6,128 nt of DNA from Prevotella sp. CAG:891 (GCA_000437675.1 FR901707.1:1-6128); one strand, 5' to 3'. Shown: positions 1-6,128, numbered from the stretch's first letter. The notes: generated by a model from the letters alone, not told the origin. Numbers and translations are program-made.

Positions 1-22
1 CGACGCTTTGCCGATATTTCAT

Positions 23-30
23 TACTTTTG
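23..30 (+). promoter_or_regulatory. Promoter -7 element of the btuB-btuG transcript
   Basis: TACTTTTG matches the Bacteroidota primary sigma factor -7 consensus TAnnTTTG exactly. Transcription normally begins about 5-8 bases after this box, so the predicted start is near 36-38. That is exactly where the first stem of the B12 aptamer begins (38), and this agreement supports the call. The partner -33 TTTG is not convincing. A TTTG at 7-10 leaves only 12 bases to the -7 box, which is too close, and a correctly spaced one would fall at or beyond the window edge. Confidence 0.7.
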
Positions 31-37
31 CACCCGA

Positions 38-184
38 CAACGGATGAGGGAAACGGGTGAAAATCCCGTGCAGTCCCGCTGCTGTAAGCCTTTTCTTACC
101 GCATGGTACCACTTTGGCCACTGTGAGCTGCATCAGCCACGGGAAGGCGGACCATGCAAGGGCAAGCCAGAAAACCTGCCGTTG
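38..184 (+). promoter_or_regulatory. Cobalamin (B12) riboswitch aptamer
   Basis: This is a complete cobalamin-sensing RNA in the 5' leader of btuB. It binds adenosylcobalamin or a related corrinoid and lowers expression of the genes behind it. The closing stem P1 is a perfect six-base pair set, CAACGG (38-43) with CCGTTG (179-184). ACGGG (53-57) pairs with CCCGT (65-69), and GGG (48-50) with CCC (75-77), forming the conserved core helices. The family's conserved strings are present: GGGTGAAAATCCC, CAGTCCCGCTGCTGTAA, GCCACTGTG (117-125), CACGGGAAGGCGG (138-150), and the B12 box AGCCAGAAAACCTGCC at 165-180. Gene context agrees, because the next genes encode a BtuB-type receptor and a BtuG-type lipoprotein. 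Which cobalamin form is preferred cannot be read from the sequence. Confidence 0.95.
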
Positions 185-348
185 GCACGAGCCGGAAACG
201 CCATCGTGGCCTTACACGCCCGTATCCGGTTCAACCCTTTGACCAACCCCCGAGGAGGGGTGCAGAGGATACCTTTCAACCCCCTTTATGAGGCCGGGAC
301 TCCCCCTTCGTGCCCCGGATTTCCTTTACTTTTCCCGAAAAAACATTT
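185..348 (+). promoter_or_regulatory. Riboswitch expression platform and btuB leader
   Basis: These 164 bases lie between the aptamer and the btuB start. They can form several hairpins: CCGGA (192-196) with TCCGG (225-229), C-run 248-251 with G-run 257-260 around a GAGGA loop, and CCGGG (294-298) with CCCGG (314-318). None is followed by a clean run of T, so a classical intrinsic terminator switch is not evident and control of translation seems likelier. The first hairpin is in the right place to present the loop (L13) that kisses aptamer loop L5, but I could not fix that pairing. The GAGGAGG at 252-258 looks like a Shine-Dalgarno sequence but is about 90 bases upstream of the btuB ATG, so it probably serves RNA structure. 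I see no supported protein gene here. Confidence 0.6.
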
Positions 349-2352
349 ATGAAACTGCTGAGCTTCAAGGCCCGGCGGGCAGTTGCTGTGGTTATAGGTT
401 TGGTACTCGGCGCGATGTACGCGGCGGCACAAAAACTTGACCCGGACACCCTGCGAACCGCCGAAGTAACCACCCTGCGAAAACACGAAAGCATCAGCGC
501 CAACGTACCGGTGCAACGCATGGACAGCATGGCCTTTAAACAGCGCGGCATAACCGATACGGGCGATGCACTGCGCCGTTTGGCCGGCGTCACCGTGCGC
601 GACTACGGCGGCGCCGGTGGCATGAAAACCGTGAGCGTACGCGGACTCGGAGCCGCACATACCATGGTGACCTACGACGGCCTCGGCATGAGCGATGTGC
701 GAAACGGACAAACCGACCTGCAACGCTTCAACATCGACGCGCTGGCCGCCATCGAACTGCAAACACTCGACTATGCCCGGTTGCTCTGCCCCGTGCGCAA
801 CCTTGCAGCAGCCGTGGTCAACCTGGTTTCGCCCTTCGAACAGCCCCTGCGCTCCGGCAAACAGCCCCTGCACGGCACGGTGTCGCTGCGTCAGGCCGCC
901 TTCAACACCTGGAATCCCGCAGCCAGCCTTACGGTTCAGCCCAGCGAACGCACACAGGTGGGAGCAGCGGCCAACTGGTTCTATGCCGACAATAATTACC
1001 CGTTCTACGTGGAAAACGGCGTGGCCTCCGAACACCTTCGGCGCGCCAACAGCCGCATGCAGACCGCACAGACCGAACTCCATGCCCGACAACGGTGGAC
1101 ACACAGCCAACTGCACGCTGCTGCCAGTTTTTACCACAATCATCGCCGTTTGCCCGGCCCTGTGGTGCTGTATGTCAACGACAACAACGAGCAGCTCACC
1201 GAGCAGCAAGCCTTCGGGCAGGCACGCTGGACTTGGCAAAACAAAGCATGGAGCGCCTTTGCCGCCGCCAAATACGATTGGCAAAAAAGCCATTATACCC
1301 ATCACAACACCGCCATTGCCGTAGGAGCTCCCCGCCAAAAGTACTATCAGCGCGAAGTTTACCTCACCGCCGGAATGCAGCGCAACTTTTCGCACCACAT
1401 CGCCCTGGCCTATGCCACCGACTATGCCCATACCGCCCTGAGCAGCAACCTTCCCGCAACCAAACGGGTGAGCCGCGACACTTGGCTGCAAAGCCTTTCG
1501 GCCAGTTGGCACGCCGGTCCGGTGAGCCTGACGCTGCGCGGTTTGTGTCACCTTTATGCCAATCACCGCCCCGGCGCCGAAGCTGCCGACAACGAGGTGC
1601 GGCTTACGCCAGCCGTCAGTGCCTCGGTGCGCGCCGTCGGTCAACGGCATTTGCGCGTGTTTTTGCGTGCTGGCTACAAAGAGGCGTTCCGAATGCCTTC
1701 GTTTACCGAAAACTACTATCATCATTTGGGCAGTACCGACCTGAAACCCGAGCTGACGCGCCAAACCAACCTGGGGCTGACTGCGCAAACCGCTTACGGA
1801 CCGTGGCAAATGCTGCTCACAGCCGATGCTTACTACAATCAAGTGGAGCAGCGCATTGTGAGCATACCCTATAACCTCTTTGTGTGGCGCACGGTGAACT
1901 TGGGCGAAGTGCGCGTGGGCGGTCTCGACCTGACGCTCCACACCACGCTGCGTGTGGCCCCCCGTCAGCAGCTGGTGCTCACCACCAACTACAGTCTGCA
2001 ACGCGCCGCCGACCGTTCGGTAAGTACGGCAGCAACGTATGGCAACCAATTGCCCTACACTCCCCGCCACAGCGGAGCAGCCTCGCTTGCCTGGGAAAAC
2101 CCCTGGCTATCGCTCGTTGCCCATACCACTTGGGCTTCGGAGCGGTGGAGCACGCTCGAACACCTGCCTGCCACCTCCTTGCCGCGCTACAGCGAGTGGG
2201 GCTTTGCCGCCTACCGCTCCTGGCAGCTGGGCCGTCACCGCCTGGATTTGCGGGCCGACCTTGTCAATGCTTTCAACCGTTCGTACGAAATTGTGCGGCG
2301 CTACCCCATGCCGCGCCGTGCCTACAAACTTTCGGCCGTATGGGCGTTCTGA
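349..2352 (+). CDS. btuB: TonB-dependent outer-membrane cobalamin receptor BtuB
   Basis: This protein (667 aa) is predicted to import vitamin B12 and related corrinoids across the outer membrane, powered by TonB-ExbBD. Residues 1-27 are a signal peptide with a likely cut after A27 (MYAAA/Q). DTLRTAEV at 33-40 resembles the BtuB TonB box DTLxVTA. The plug covers about 38-160, with DALRRLAGVTVRDYGG and the hallmark VSVRGLGAAHTMVTYDGLG. The rest is a 22-strand-type barrel: FRMPSFTENYY near 447, then LKPE at 465, and a C-terminal NAFNRSYEIVRRYPMPRR block ending in the terminal phenylalanine that outer-membrane barrels need. It lacks the N-terminal carboxypeptidase-like domain of SusC-type receptors, as expected for BtuB. 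ATG 349 is chosen because it begins the signal peptide; an upstream in-frame GTG at 310 would add 13 residues before it. Substrate is inferred from the riboswitch upstream and btuG downstream. Confidence 0.93.
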   Translation: MKLLSFKARRAVAVVIGLVLGAMYAAAQKLDPDTLRTAEVTTLRKHESISANVPVQRMDSMAFKQRGITDTGDALRRLAGVTVRDYGGAGGMKTVSVRGLGAAHTMVTYDGLGMSDVRNGQTDLQRFNIDALAAIELQTLDYARLLCPVRNLAAAVVNLVSPFEQPLRSGKQPLHGTVSLRQAAFNTWNPAASLTVQPSERTQVGAAANWFYADNNYPFYVENGVASEHLRRANSRMQTAQTELHARQRWTHSQLHAAASFYHNHRRLPGPVVLYVNDNNEQLTEQQAFGQARWTWQNKAWSAFAAAKYDWQKSHYTHHNTAIAVGAPRQKYYQREVYLTAGMQRNFSHHIALAYATDYAHTALSSNLPATKRVSRDTWLQSLSASWHAGPVSLTLRGLCHLYANHRPGAEAADNEVRLTPAVSASVRAVGQRHLRVFLRAGYKEAFRMPSFTENYYHHLGSTDLKPELTRQTNLGLTAQTAYGPWQMLLTADAYYNQVEQRIVSIPYNLFVWRTVNLGEVRVGGLDLTLHTTLRVAPRQQLVLTTNYSLQRAADRSVSTAATYGNQLPYTPRHSGAASLAWENPWLSLVAHTTWASERWSTLEHLPATSLPRYSEWGFAAYRSWQLGRHRLDLRADLVNAFNRSYEIVRRYPMPRRAYKLSAVWAF

Positions 2353-2376
2353 GCCTTTTCCTCCTTTAAACTGACG

Positions 2377-2435
2377 AAACCGCCAAGTAGAGGGAGCCGT
2401 TAAGTAGAGTAAACCGCCAAATAGAATAAACCGCT
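2377..2435 (+). repeat. Imperfect short tandem repeat between btuB and btuG
   Basis: About three and a half units of 16-18 bases lie head to tail. Units are at 2377-2394, 2395-2410, 2411-2427 and a partial one at 2428-2435. The clearest unit is AAACCGCCAAATAGAAT. The first two units share AAGTAGAG, and the first, third and partial fourth share AAACCGC. The array contains stop codons in several frames and makes no strong hairpin that I can find. The rest of the 159-base gap (2353-2511) has no convincing TAnnTTTG promoter or terminator, which favours read-through from btuB to btuG. The A/T-rich stretch at 2475-2504 is typical of the region before a Bacteroidota start codon. Confidence 0.6.
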
Positions 2436-2511
2436 CTCAGGCATTTTCCATTTCCAAAGAAATAGTTTTTCGAAGCAAAAAAAATAAATCATTCAAAAAT
2501 ATTTCAACCTC

Positions 2512-3615
2512 ATGTTCAAGTATTTAAAGTTGGCAGCCCTTGCGCTGTGTGTATCAGTAGGTCTGACGGCCTGCGACGATGAAGAAAACTCAGCCCCCCT
2601 GAATCCGCCCACCGAAGTGAAGGGACTGGTTTCGCCCATGTTTGTGGTGACTCAGGGCAATCAGTTTGCCGGAATTGCCGGCGGCATCGACTATATTCCC
2701 GGCATGAACGACTCATTGACTGTGAATCTCGACTATTTCAACACCGTGAACCAGCAGTCGCTCGGCGATACCCCCGAACACGCCGTGAAGTACGGTTCGC
2801 GCATTTATGTGCCCATGAACGGTTCGAACCTGCTGTGGGTGCTCGATGCCCAGACGCTGAAAGTGATTAAAAAGGTGCAGACTTCGAGCACTGTGGGCGC
2901 TTGGGACGTGTGTGGCTCAAACGGCTATGTGTATTTGATAAACTACGGCCCCGAAGGCTATGTAACCCGTATGGACACGACGAACTACGAGCTGCAGGGT
3001 TCGGTTCACGTTGGTGCCTATCCTTACGACATGGTTGCGGCCAACGGCAAAATTTATGTGGCCATGAGCGGTGACTTCGAGCAAAACTATGCCGACGGCA
3101 AGAAAGTGGTAATCATTGACGAAGCCACCTTTCAGCACAACGGCGAAATTGCTGTAGGTCTGAACCCCAGCCAAATCATGGCCAACAAAATCGGCGAACT
3201 CTTTGTGATGTGTCAGGGCGATTATGCCACCGTGCAGCCCAAGGTGCAGAAGGTGAGTCGCACGGGCGAAGTAACCGATTTTTGCACCGGCGGCATTTGC
3301 GCCATGGATGGCAACGACCTGTATGTGCTGCACTTTACCTCTGATTATCAGAACGATGTGGCAACCATCGACAGCCTTGAACGCATTCACACCATCGACA
3401 ACTCGGCCGTCAACGTGCCGCTCGAAAATGCCCAAAAGGTGGGTCTGCCTTCGGCGCTCAACATCAACCCCGCCAATGGTCACATTGTGATTGGTTCGTC
3501 GGCTTCGCCCTTGGCCTTCTCGGAACGCGGCTTCATCAGCGAGTTCAAGAAAGACGGCAAGGCTGTAGCCCGTATGCAGGTGGGCGTGTTGCCCTTCGAC
3601 GTAGTGTTCAAGTAA
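2512..3615 (+). CDS. btuG: Surface cobalamin-binding lipoprotein BtuG (beta-propeller, DUF5074/YncE-like)
   Basis: This is a 367-residue lipoprotein predicted to bind cobalamin at the cell surface and pass it to BtuB; Bacteroides BtuG proteins do this with very high affinity. Residues 1-20 are a lipoprotein signal with lipobox LTAC and lipidated C21. The next residues, DDEEN, form the acidic signal that sends Bacteroidota lipoproteins to the outer face. The rest is a beta-propeller of repeated blades. A recurring VGxxPxD-like turn appears at 167 (VGAYPYDMV), 215 (VGLNPSQIM) and 357 (VGVLPFDVV), and strands such as GKIYVAM and KVVIIDEATF (198-207) are typical. The last blade ends at the C-terminus, as in ring-closed propellers. 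It lies 159 bases after btuB on the same strand and is probably cotranscribed under the riboswitch. The BtuG name rests on fold plus context; a generic YncE-like propeller is the alternative. Confidence 0.87.
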   Translation: MFKYLKLAALALCVSVGLTACDDEENSAPLNPPTEVKGLVSPMFVVTQGNQFAGIAGGIDYIPGMNDSLTVNLDYFNTVNQQSLGDTPEHAVKYGSRIYVPMNGSNLLWVLDAQTLKVIKKVQTSSTVGAWDVCGSNGYVYLINYGPEGYVTRMDTTNYELQGSVHVGAYPYDMVAANGKIYVAMSGDFEQNYADGKKVVIIDEATFQHNGEIAVGLNPSQIMANKIGELFVMCQGDYATVQPKVQKVSRTGEVTDFCTGGICAMDGNDLYVLHFTSDYQNDVATIDSLERIHTIDNSAVNVPLENAQKVGLPSALNINPANGHIVIGSSASPLAFSERGFISEFKKDGKAVARMQVGVLPFDVVFK

Positions 3616-3617
3616 TG

Positions 3618-3646
3618 CCGCCTGTCGCGCGTTACCGCACGGGCGG
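3618..3646 (+). terminator. Hairpin just after btuG, possible terminator or 3' end stabiliser
   Basis: CCGCCTGT (3618-3625) pairs with ACGGGCGG (3639-3646) with one G-U pair. GCG (3627-3629) with CGC (3636-3638) extends the stem to a six-base loop. It starts only two bases after the btuG stop codon. The sequence after it, TTACTTGTTG, is only moderately T-rich, so termination here is probably partial. It could instead protect the 3' end of the mRNA. Confidence 0.5.
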
Positions 3647-3667
3647 TTACTTGTTGTAAAAAAAAGA

Positions 3668-3703
3668 CCTGTTTTTGCTGAACATTTATCGAAAAAAAAC
3701 AGG
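3668..3703 (+). repeat. Inverted repeat between btuG and dsbD
   Basis: CCTGTTTTT (3668-3676) is the exact reverse complement of AAAAACAGG (3695-3703), with an 18-base loop. The stem is rich in A-T pairs and no T-run follows, so it is not a normal terminator by itself. It is the middle of three hairpins in a row between the two transcription units. No protein-coding sequence is supported anywhere in 3616-3975. Confidence 0.5.
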
Positions 3704-3711
3704 AAAAAATG

Positions 3712-3765
3712 GAAAGTCTTTACACGTTCCCTCGCCGGAAAATGTGAAGACTTTCGTTTTTTTTT
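3712..3765 (+). terminator. Strong intrinsic terminator of the btuB-btuG unit
   Basis: GAAAGTCTT (3712-3720) pairs perfectly with AAGACTTTC (3747-3755). After a two-base bulge, CAC (3723-3725) with GTG (3744-3746) extends the stem. Nine T residues follow at 3757-3765. This is a textbook Rho-independent terminator and separates the B12 genes from dsbD. The bases just upstream are A-rich, so it might also act weakly on the opposite strand. Confidence 0.85.
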
Positions 3766-3840
3766 GCCCGAAATCTGACAAAATGCCCGAATTTCAACGA
3801 ATAATTATGACAAATCGCGTATAAATTGTTTTGTTTTTCC

Positions 3841-3869
3841 TTTGAATCAAGTTATTTATTGTACTTTTG
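3841..3869 (+). promoter_or_regulatory. dsbD promoter (Bacteroidota -33/-7 type)
   Basis: TTTG at 3841-3844 and TACTTTTG at 3862-3869 match the two Bacteroidota primary promoter elements. They are 17 bases apart, slightly closer than the usual spacing of about 19. The predicted transcription start is near 3875, giving a leader of about 100 bases before the dsbD ATG. The leader (3875-3975) contains a perfect 9-base tandem duplication, GCAAGAAAT at 3927-3935 and 3936-3944, and an A/T-rich stretch before the start codon. I recognise no riboswitch in it. Confidence 0.75.
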
Positions 3870-3975
3870 CAGCTACAAATTGCCTAAGTTGCGCTTTTTG
3901 TCGCAGCCAAAGGCCTTGCAAATCAAGCAAGAAATGCAAGAAATAAAAGATCAACCTCATACTTTTTTTTGAAAA

Positions 3976-6030
3976 ATGAAGAAATTCGTAACCTTGTCAC
4001 TCTTGGTGCTGGTAGCGGTGTTCAATGCCGTACAAGCACAGGTCAACTTTAGCGTGCAGTACAAGCGCGTTAATCCGACCACCATCGACATCGTCTTTAC
4101 GGGTAAAGCCGATGCAGGATGGCACATCTATTCTACAGACATTGCTGAAGGCGGACCTACTGCTGCAAGCTTCGGTGTGGACAAAATCAAAGGCGCCAAA
4201 CTCAAGGGCGGACTGAAGCCCGGTGCTGGCGTAAAACGTATGCAGGACCCCATTTTCGAAATGCCTGTGTCGTACTTTGAAGGCACTGCCACCTTTACCC
4301 AGCGTGTGGAACTCACCGACAAGAATTACGAACTCAAAGGATACCTGCGCTACGGTGCGTGCAACGACGAAAACTGTTTGCCCCCCACCAGCGTAGACGC
4401 TAAACTCGCCGGTACCGACGGTCCGGCTGCCGCTGCTGCCGAAGCCAAGGCCGACGACAAAGCTGCCGAAGCCGCTAAAAAGGCCGAGGCCGAAAAAGCT
4501 GCTGCCGACAGTGCCTCTGCTGCTCAGGCAAATCCTGAGGGCGAAGGCGAGGCTCTGGCCGTACAACCCATTGATAGCACAGCTGCCAAGGCGCTGTGGA
4601 CGCCCGTAATCGACGAACTCAAAGCCTTTGGTCAGGGTGCCACGGGCGATGTAGCCGGAAAAGCCTGGTACTACATCTTCTTCCTCGGTTTCGTCGGCGG
4701 TCTTGTAGCCCTTGTAACCCCCTGTGTGTGGCCCATCATTCCCATGACCGTGAGCTTCTTCCTGAAGCGTTCGGGCAATCGTAAAAAGGGTATTCGCGAT
4801 GCCATAACCTATGGTATTTCGATTGTGGTAATTTATGTATCGCTCGGCCTCATTATCACCAGTATCTTCGGTGCCAGTGCGCTCAACGACCTTTCGACGA
4901 ATGCCATTTTCAACATCCTCTTCTTCCTGATGCTCGTGGTGTTTGCCGCCAGCTTCTTCGGCGGATTCGAAATCACGCTGCCCTCGTCATGGGGTTCAGC
5001 AGTCGACAGCAAGGCCGAAAAAACCACTGGTTTGCTGAGTATTTTCCTCATGGCCTTCACGCTTTCGCTCGTCAGCTTCTCGTGCACCGGTCCCATCATC
5101 GGCTTCCTTTTGGTCGAAGTCAGCACCACGGGTGGTTCAGCCCTTGCTCCCACCATTGGTATGTTAGGCTTTGCCGTAGCTTTGGCCCTGCCGTTCACGC
5201 TGTTTGCCCTCTTCCCCACGTGGCTCAAGAGTGCACCCAAGGGCGGTGGTTGGTTGAACTGCGTCAAGGTAACCCTCGGTTTCCTTGAGTTGGCCTTTGC
5301 CCTCAAGTTCTTCTCGGTGGCCGACCTCGCTTACGGCTGGCACCTGCTCGACCGCGAAGCCTTCCTGGCTCTTTGGATTATTATTTTCGCCCTGTTGGGT
5401 ATCTACCTGCTCGGCTTCCTCAAGTTCCCCCACGACGATCCCGACGAACGCAACACCTCGGTGCCCCGTTTCTTCATGGCCCTCGTTTCGCTGGCCTTTG
5501 CCGTCTACATGGTTCCCGGCCTCTGGGGTGCTCCCGTCAAGGCTGTCAGTGCCTTTGCACCGCCCATTTCGACGCAGGATTTCAACCTCGACCCTGTGAA
5601 AATCGAAGCTAAGTTCCGCGACTACGAAGCCGGTATGGCTTACGCTCGTCAAACGGGTAAACCCGTTGTAGTAGACTTCACCGGCCATGGCTGCGTGAAC
5701 TGCCGCAAAATGGAACTCGCCGTTTGGCACGATGCCAAGGTACGCGACCTCCTCATGAAGGACTATGTACTCATCTCGCTCTATGTCGACGAAAAAACGC
5801 CGCTTCCCGAACCCATCGAAGTACAGGAAAACGGCAGCACCACGACGCTCCGCACCGTGGGCGACAAGTGGAGCTACTTGCAGCGTTCAAAGTTCGGCGC
5901 CAACGCACAGCCTTTCTATGTGCTCGTTGACCAGAACGGCAAACCGCTCAACAGTTCTTACTCGTTTGACGAGGATGTCGACAAGTTCGTCAACTTCCTG
6001 CAAACCGGTTTGGACAACTTCCGCAAATAA
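3976..6030 (+). CDS. dsbD: Thiol:disulfide interchange protein DsbD (three-domain reductant transporter)
   Basis: DsbD takes electrons from cytoplasmic thioredoxin and delivers them to the periplasm, where they reduce disulfide isomerases and cytochrome c maturation proteins. Residues 1-21 are a signal peptide (cut near VQA/Q). Residues 22-145 are the N-terminal periplasmic domain with pair C129/C134 in GACNDENCLPP. Residues 146-200 are an Ala/Glu/Lys-rich linker. About eight membrane helices span 231-515, with redox cysteines C250 (TPCVWP) and C370 (FSCTGP). The C-terminal thioredoxin-like domain (about 535-684) has C573-V-N-C576 in GHGCVNCRKME. All six catalytic cysteines are present, so the protein should be functional. 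At 684 aa it is longer than the E. coli protein because of the linker and a larger C-terminal domain, which I take to be usual in Bacteroidota. ATG 3976 begins the signal peptide. The gene stands alone, with its own promoter and terminator. Confidence 0.95.
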   Translation: MKKFVTLSLLVLVAVFNAVQAQVNFSVQYKRVNPTTIDIVFTGKADAGWHIYSTDIAEGGPTAASFGVDKIKGAKLKGGLKPGAGVKRMQDPIFEMPVSYFEGTATFTQRVELTDKNYELKGYLRYGACNDENCLPPTSVDAKLAGTDGPAAAAAEAKADDKAAEAAKKAEAEKAAADSASAAQANPEGEGEALAVQPIDSTAAKALWTPVIDELKAFGQGATGDVAGKAWYYIFFLGFVGGLVALVTPCVWPIIPMTVSFFLKRSGNRKKGIRDAITYGISIVVIYVSLGLIITSIFGASALNDLSTNAIFNILFFLMLVVFAASFFGGFEITLPSSWGSAVDSKAEKTTGLLSIFLMAFTLSLVSFSCTGPIIGFLLVEVSTTGGSALAPTIGMLGFAVALALPFTLFALFPTWLKSAPKGGGWLNCVKVTLGFLELAFALKFFSVADLAYGWHLLDREAFLALWIIIFALLGIYLLGFLKFPHDDPDERNTSVPRFFMALVSLAFAVYMVPGLWGAPVKAVSAFAPPISTQDFNLDPVKIEAKFRDYEAGMAYARQTGKPVVVDFTGHGCVNCRKMELAVWHDAKVRDLLMKDYVLISLYVDEKTPLPEPIEVQENGSTTTLRTVGDKWSYLQRSKFGANAQPFYVLVDQNGKPLNSSYSFDEDVDKFVNFLQTGLDNFRK

Positions 6031-6051
6031 GCAAACGTAATTTATACGCTC

Positions 6052-6106
6052 AACGGCGTGCCATGATTTCAGCATTCACTGCGAAACCATGACACGCCGT
6101 TTTTTT
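6052..6106 (+). terminator. Intrinsic terminator after dsbD
   Basis: AACGGCGTG (6052-6060) pairs perfectly with CACGCCGTT (6093-6101), and the stem runs directly into a T-run (6100-6106). CAG with CTG inside the loop can add a small inner stem. It lies 21 bases after the dsbD stop codon and marks the end of that unit. The last 22 bases of the window (6107-6128) hold nothing I can identify. Confidence 0.9.
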
Positions 6107-6128
6107 GTACCCCTTTGTAGCATAAAAC

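Noticed and set aside
8..259. Possible protein gene across the leader (frame open from 8)
   Set aside because: The frame runs straight through the conserved riboswitch, whose sequence is explained by RNA structure. The peptide matches no family I know.
310..348. GTG start at 310 for btuB
   Set aside because: It would add 13 residues before a good signal peptide that begins at ATG 349, and would place coding sequence in the hairpin region of the expression platform.
286..2070. Long open frame on the - strand (594 codons) opposite btuB
   Set aside because: It is fully antisense to a well-recognised receptor gene. Its translation is compositionally odd (rich in Gly, His, Val, Ala) with no recognisable domain, and GC-rich genes commonly leave such shadow frames.
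2441..2511. Separate promoter for btuG
   Set aside because: I found no TAnnTTTG with a TTTG partner. TAGTTTTTC at 2463-2471 lacks the final G of the element and has no clear -33 partner, so read-through from btuB is the simpler reading.
3618..3765. CRISPR-like or mobile-element origin for the repeated hairpins
   Set aside because: The three hairpins differ in sequence, have no constant repeat-spacer layout, and show no target-site duplication or transposase nearby.
4833..5730. Open frames on the - strand opposite dsbD
   Set aside because: They are antisense to conserved membrane and thioredoxin-domain sequence and show no recognisable protein features.

Overview
The window looks like a Bacteroidota chromosome, most likely order Bacteroidales and perhaps Prevotellaceae. 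Two promoters carry the Bacteroidota -7 element TAnnTTTG, both as the same ten bases TACTTTTGCA. No start codon has a usable Shine-Dalgarno sequence, and the leaders before the starts are A/T-rich. The proteins are of Bacteroidota type: a surface lipoprotein with an acidic CDDEE export signal, and a DsbD with a CNDENC N-terminal pair and a GHGCVNCRKME thioredoxin motif. Coding DNA is fairly GC-rich and the spacers are AT-rich. Genus is inference.

Layout, all on the + strand. Positions 1-348 are a control region: a promoter -7 box, a complete cobalamin (B12) riboswitch aptamer at 38-184, and a hairpin-rich expression platform. Next come btuB (349-2352), a TonB-dependent outer-membrane cobalamin receptor, and btuG (2512-3615), a beta-propeller surface lipoprotein of the BtuG/DUF5074 type. 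The 159-base gap between them holds a small imperfect tandem repeat and no convincing promoter. Positions 3616-3975 hold three successive hairpins, the last a strong intrinsic terminator, then a new promoter and a leader of about 100 bases. dsbD (3976-6030) encodes the three-domain thiol:disulfide reductant carrier and ends at a second strong terminator (6052-6106).

How it works together: the riboswitch, btuB and btuG read as one B12-repressed capture and import unit. BtuG binds corrinoid at the cell surface, BtuB moves it across the outer membrane with TonB energy, and the aptamer shuts expression when cobalamin is plentiful. dsbD has its own promoter behind a terminator. It is probably a separate unit that carries reducing power from cytoplasmic thioredoxin to the periplasm.

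I found no previously undescribed system. The window is a clear example of a known B12 acquisition locus plus a housekeeping redox gene. The points worth a second look are regulatory and structural details.
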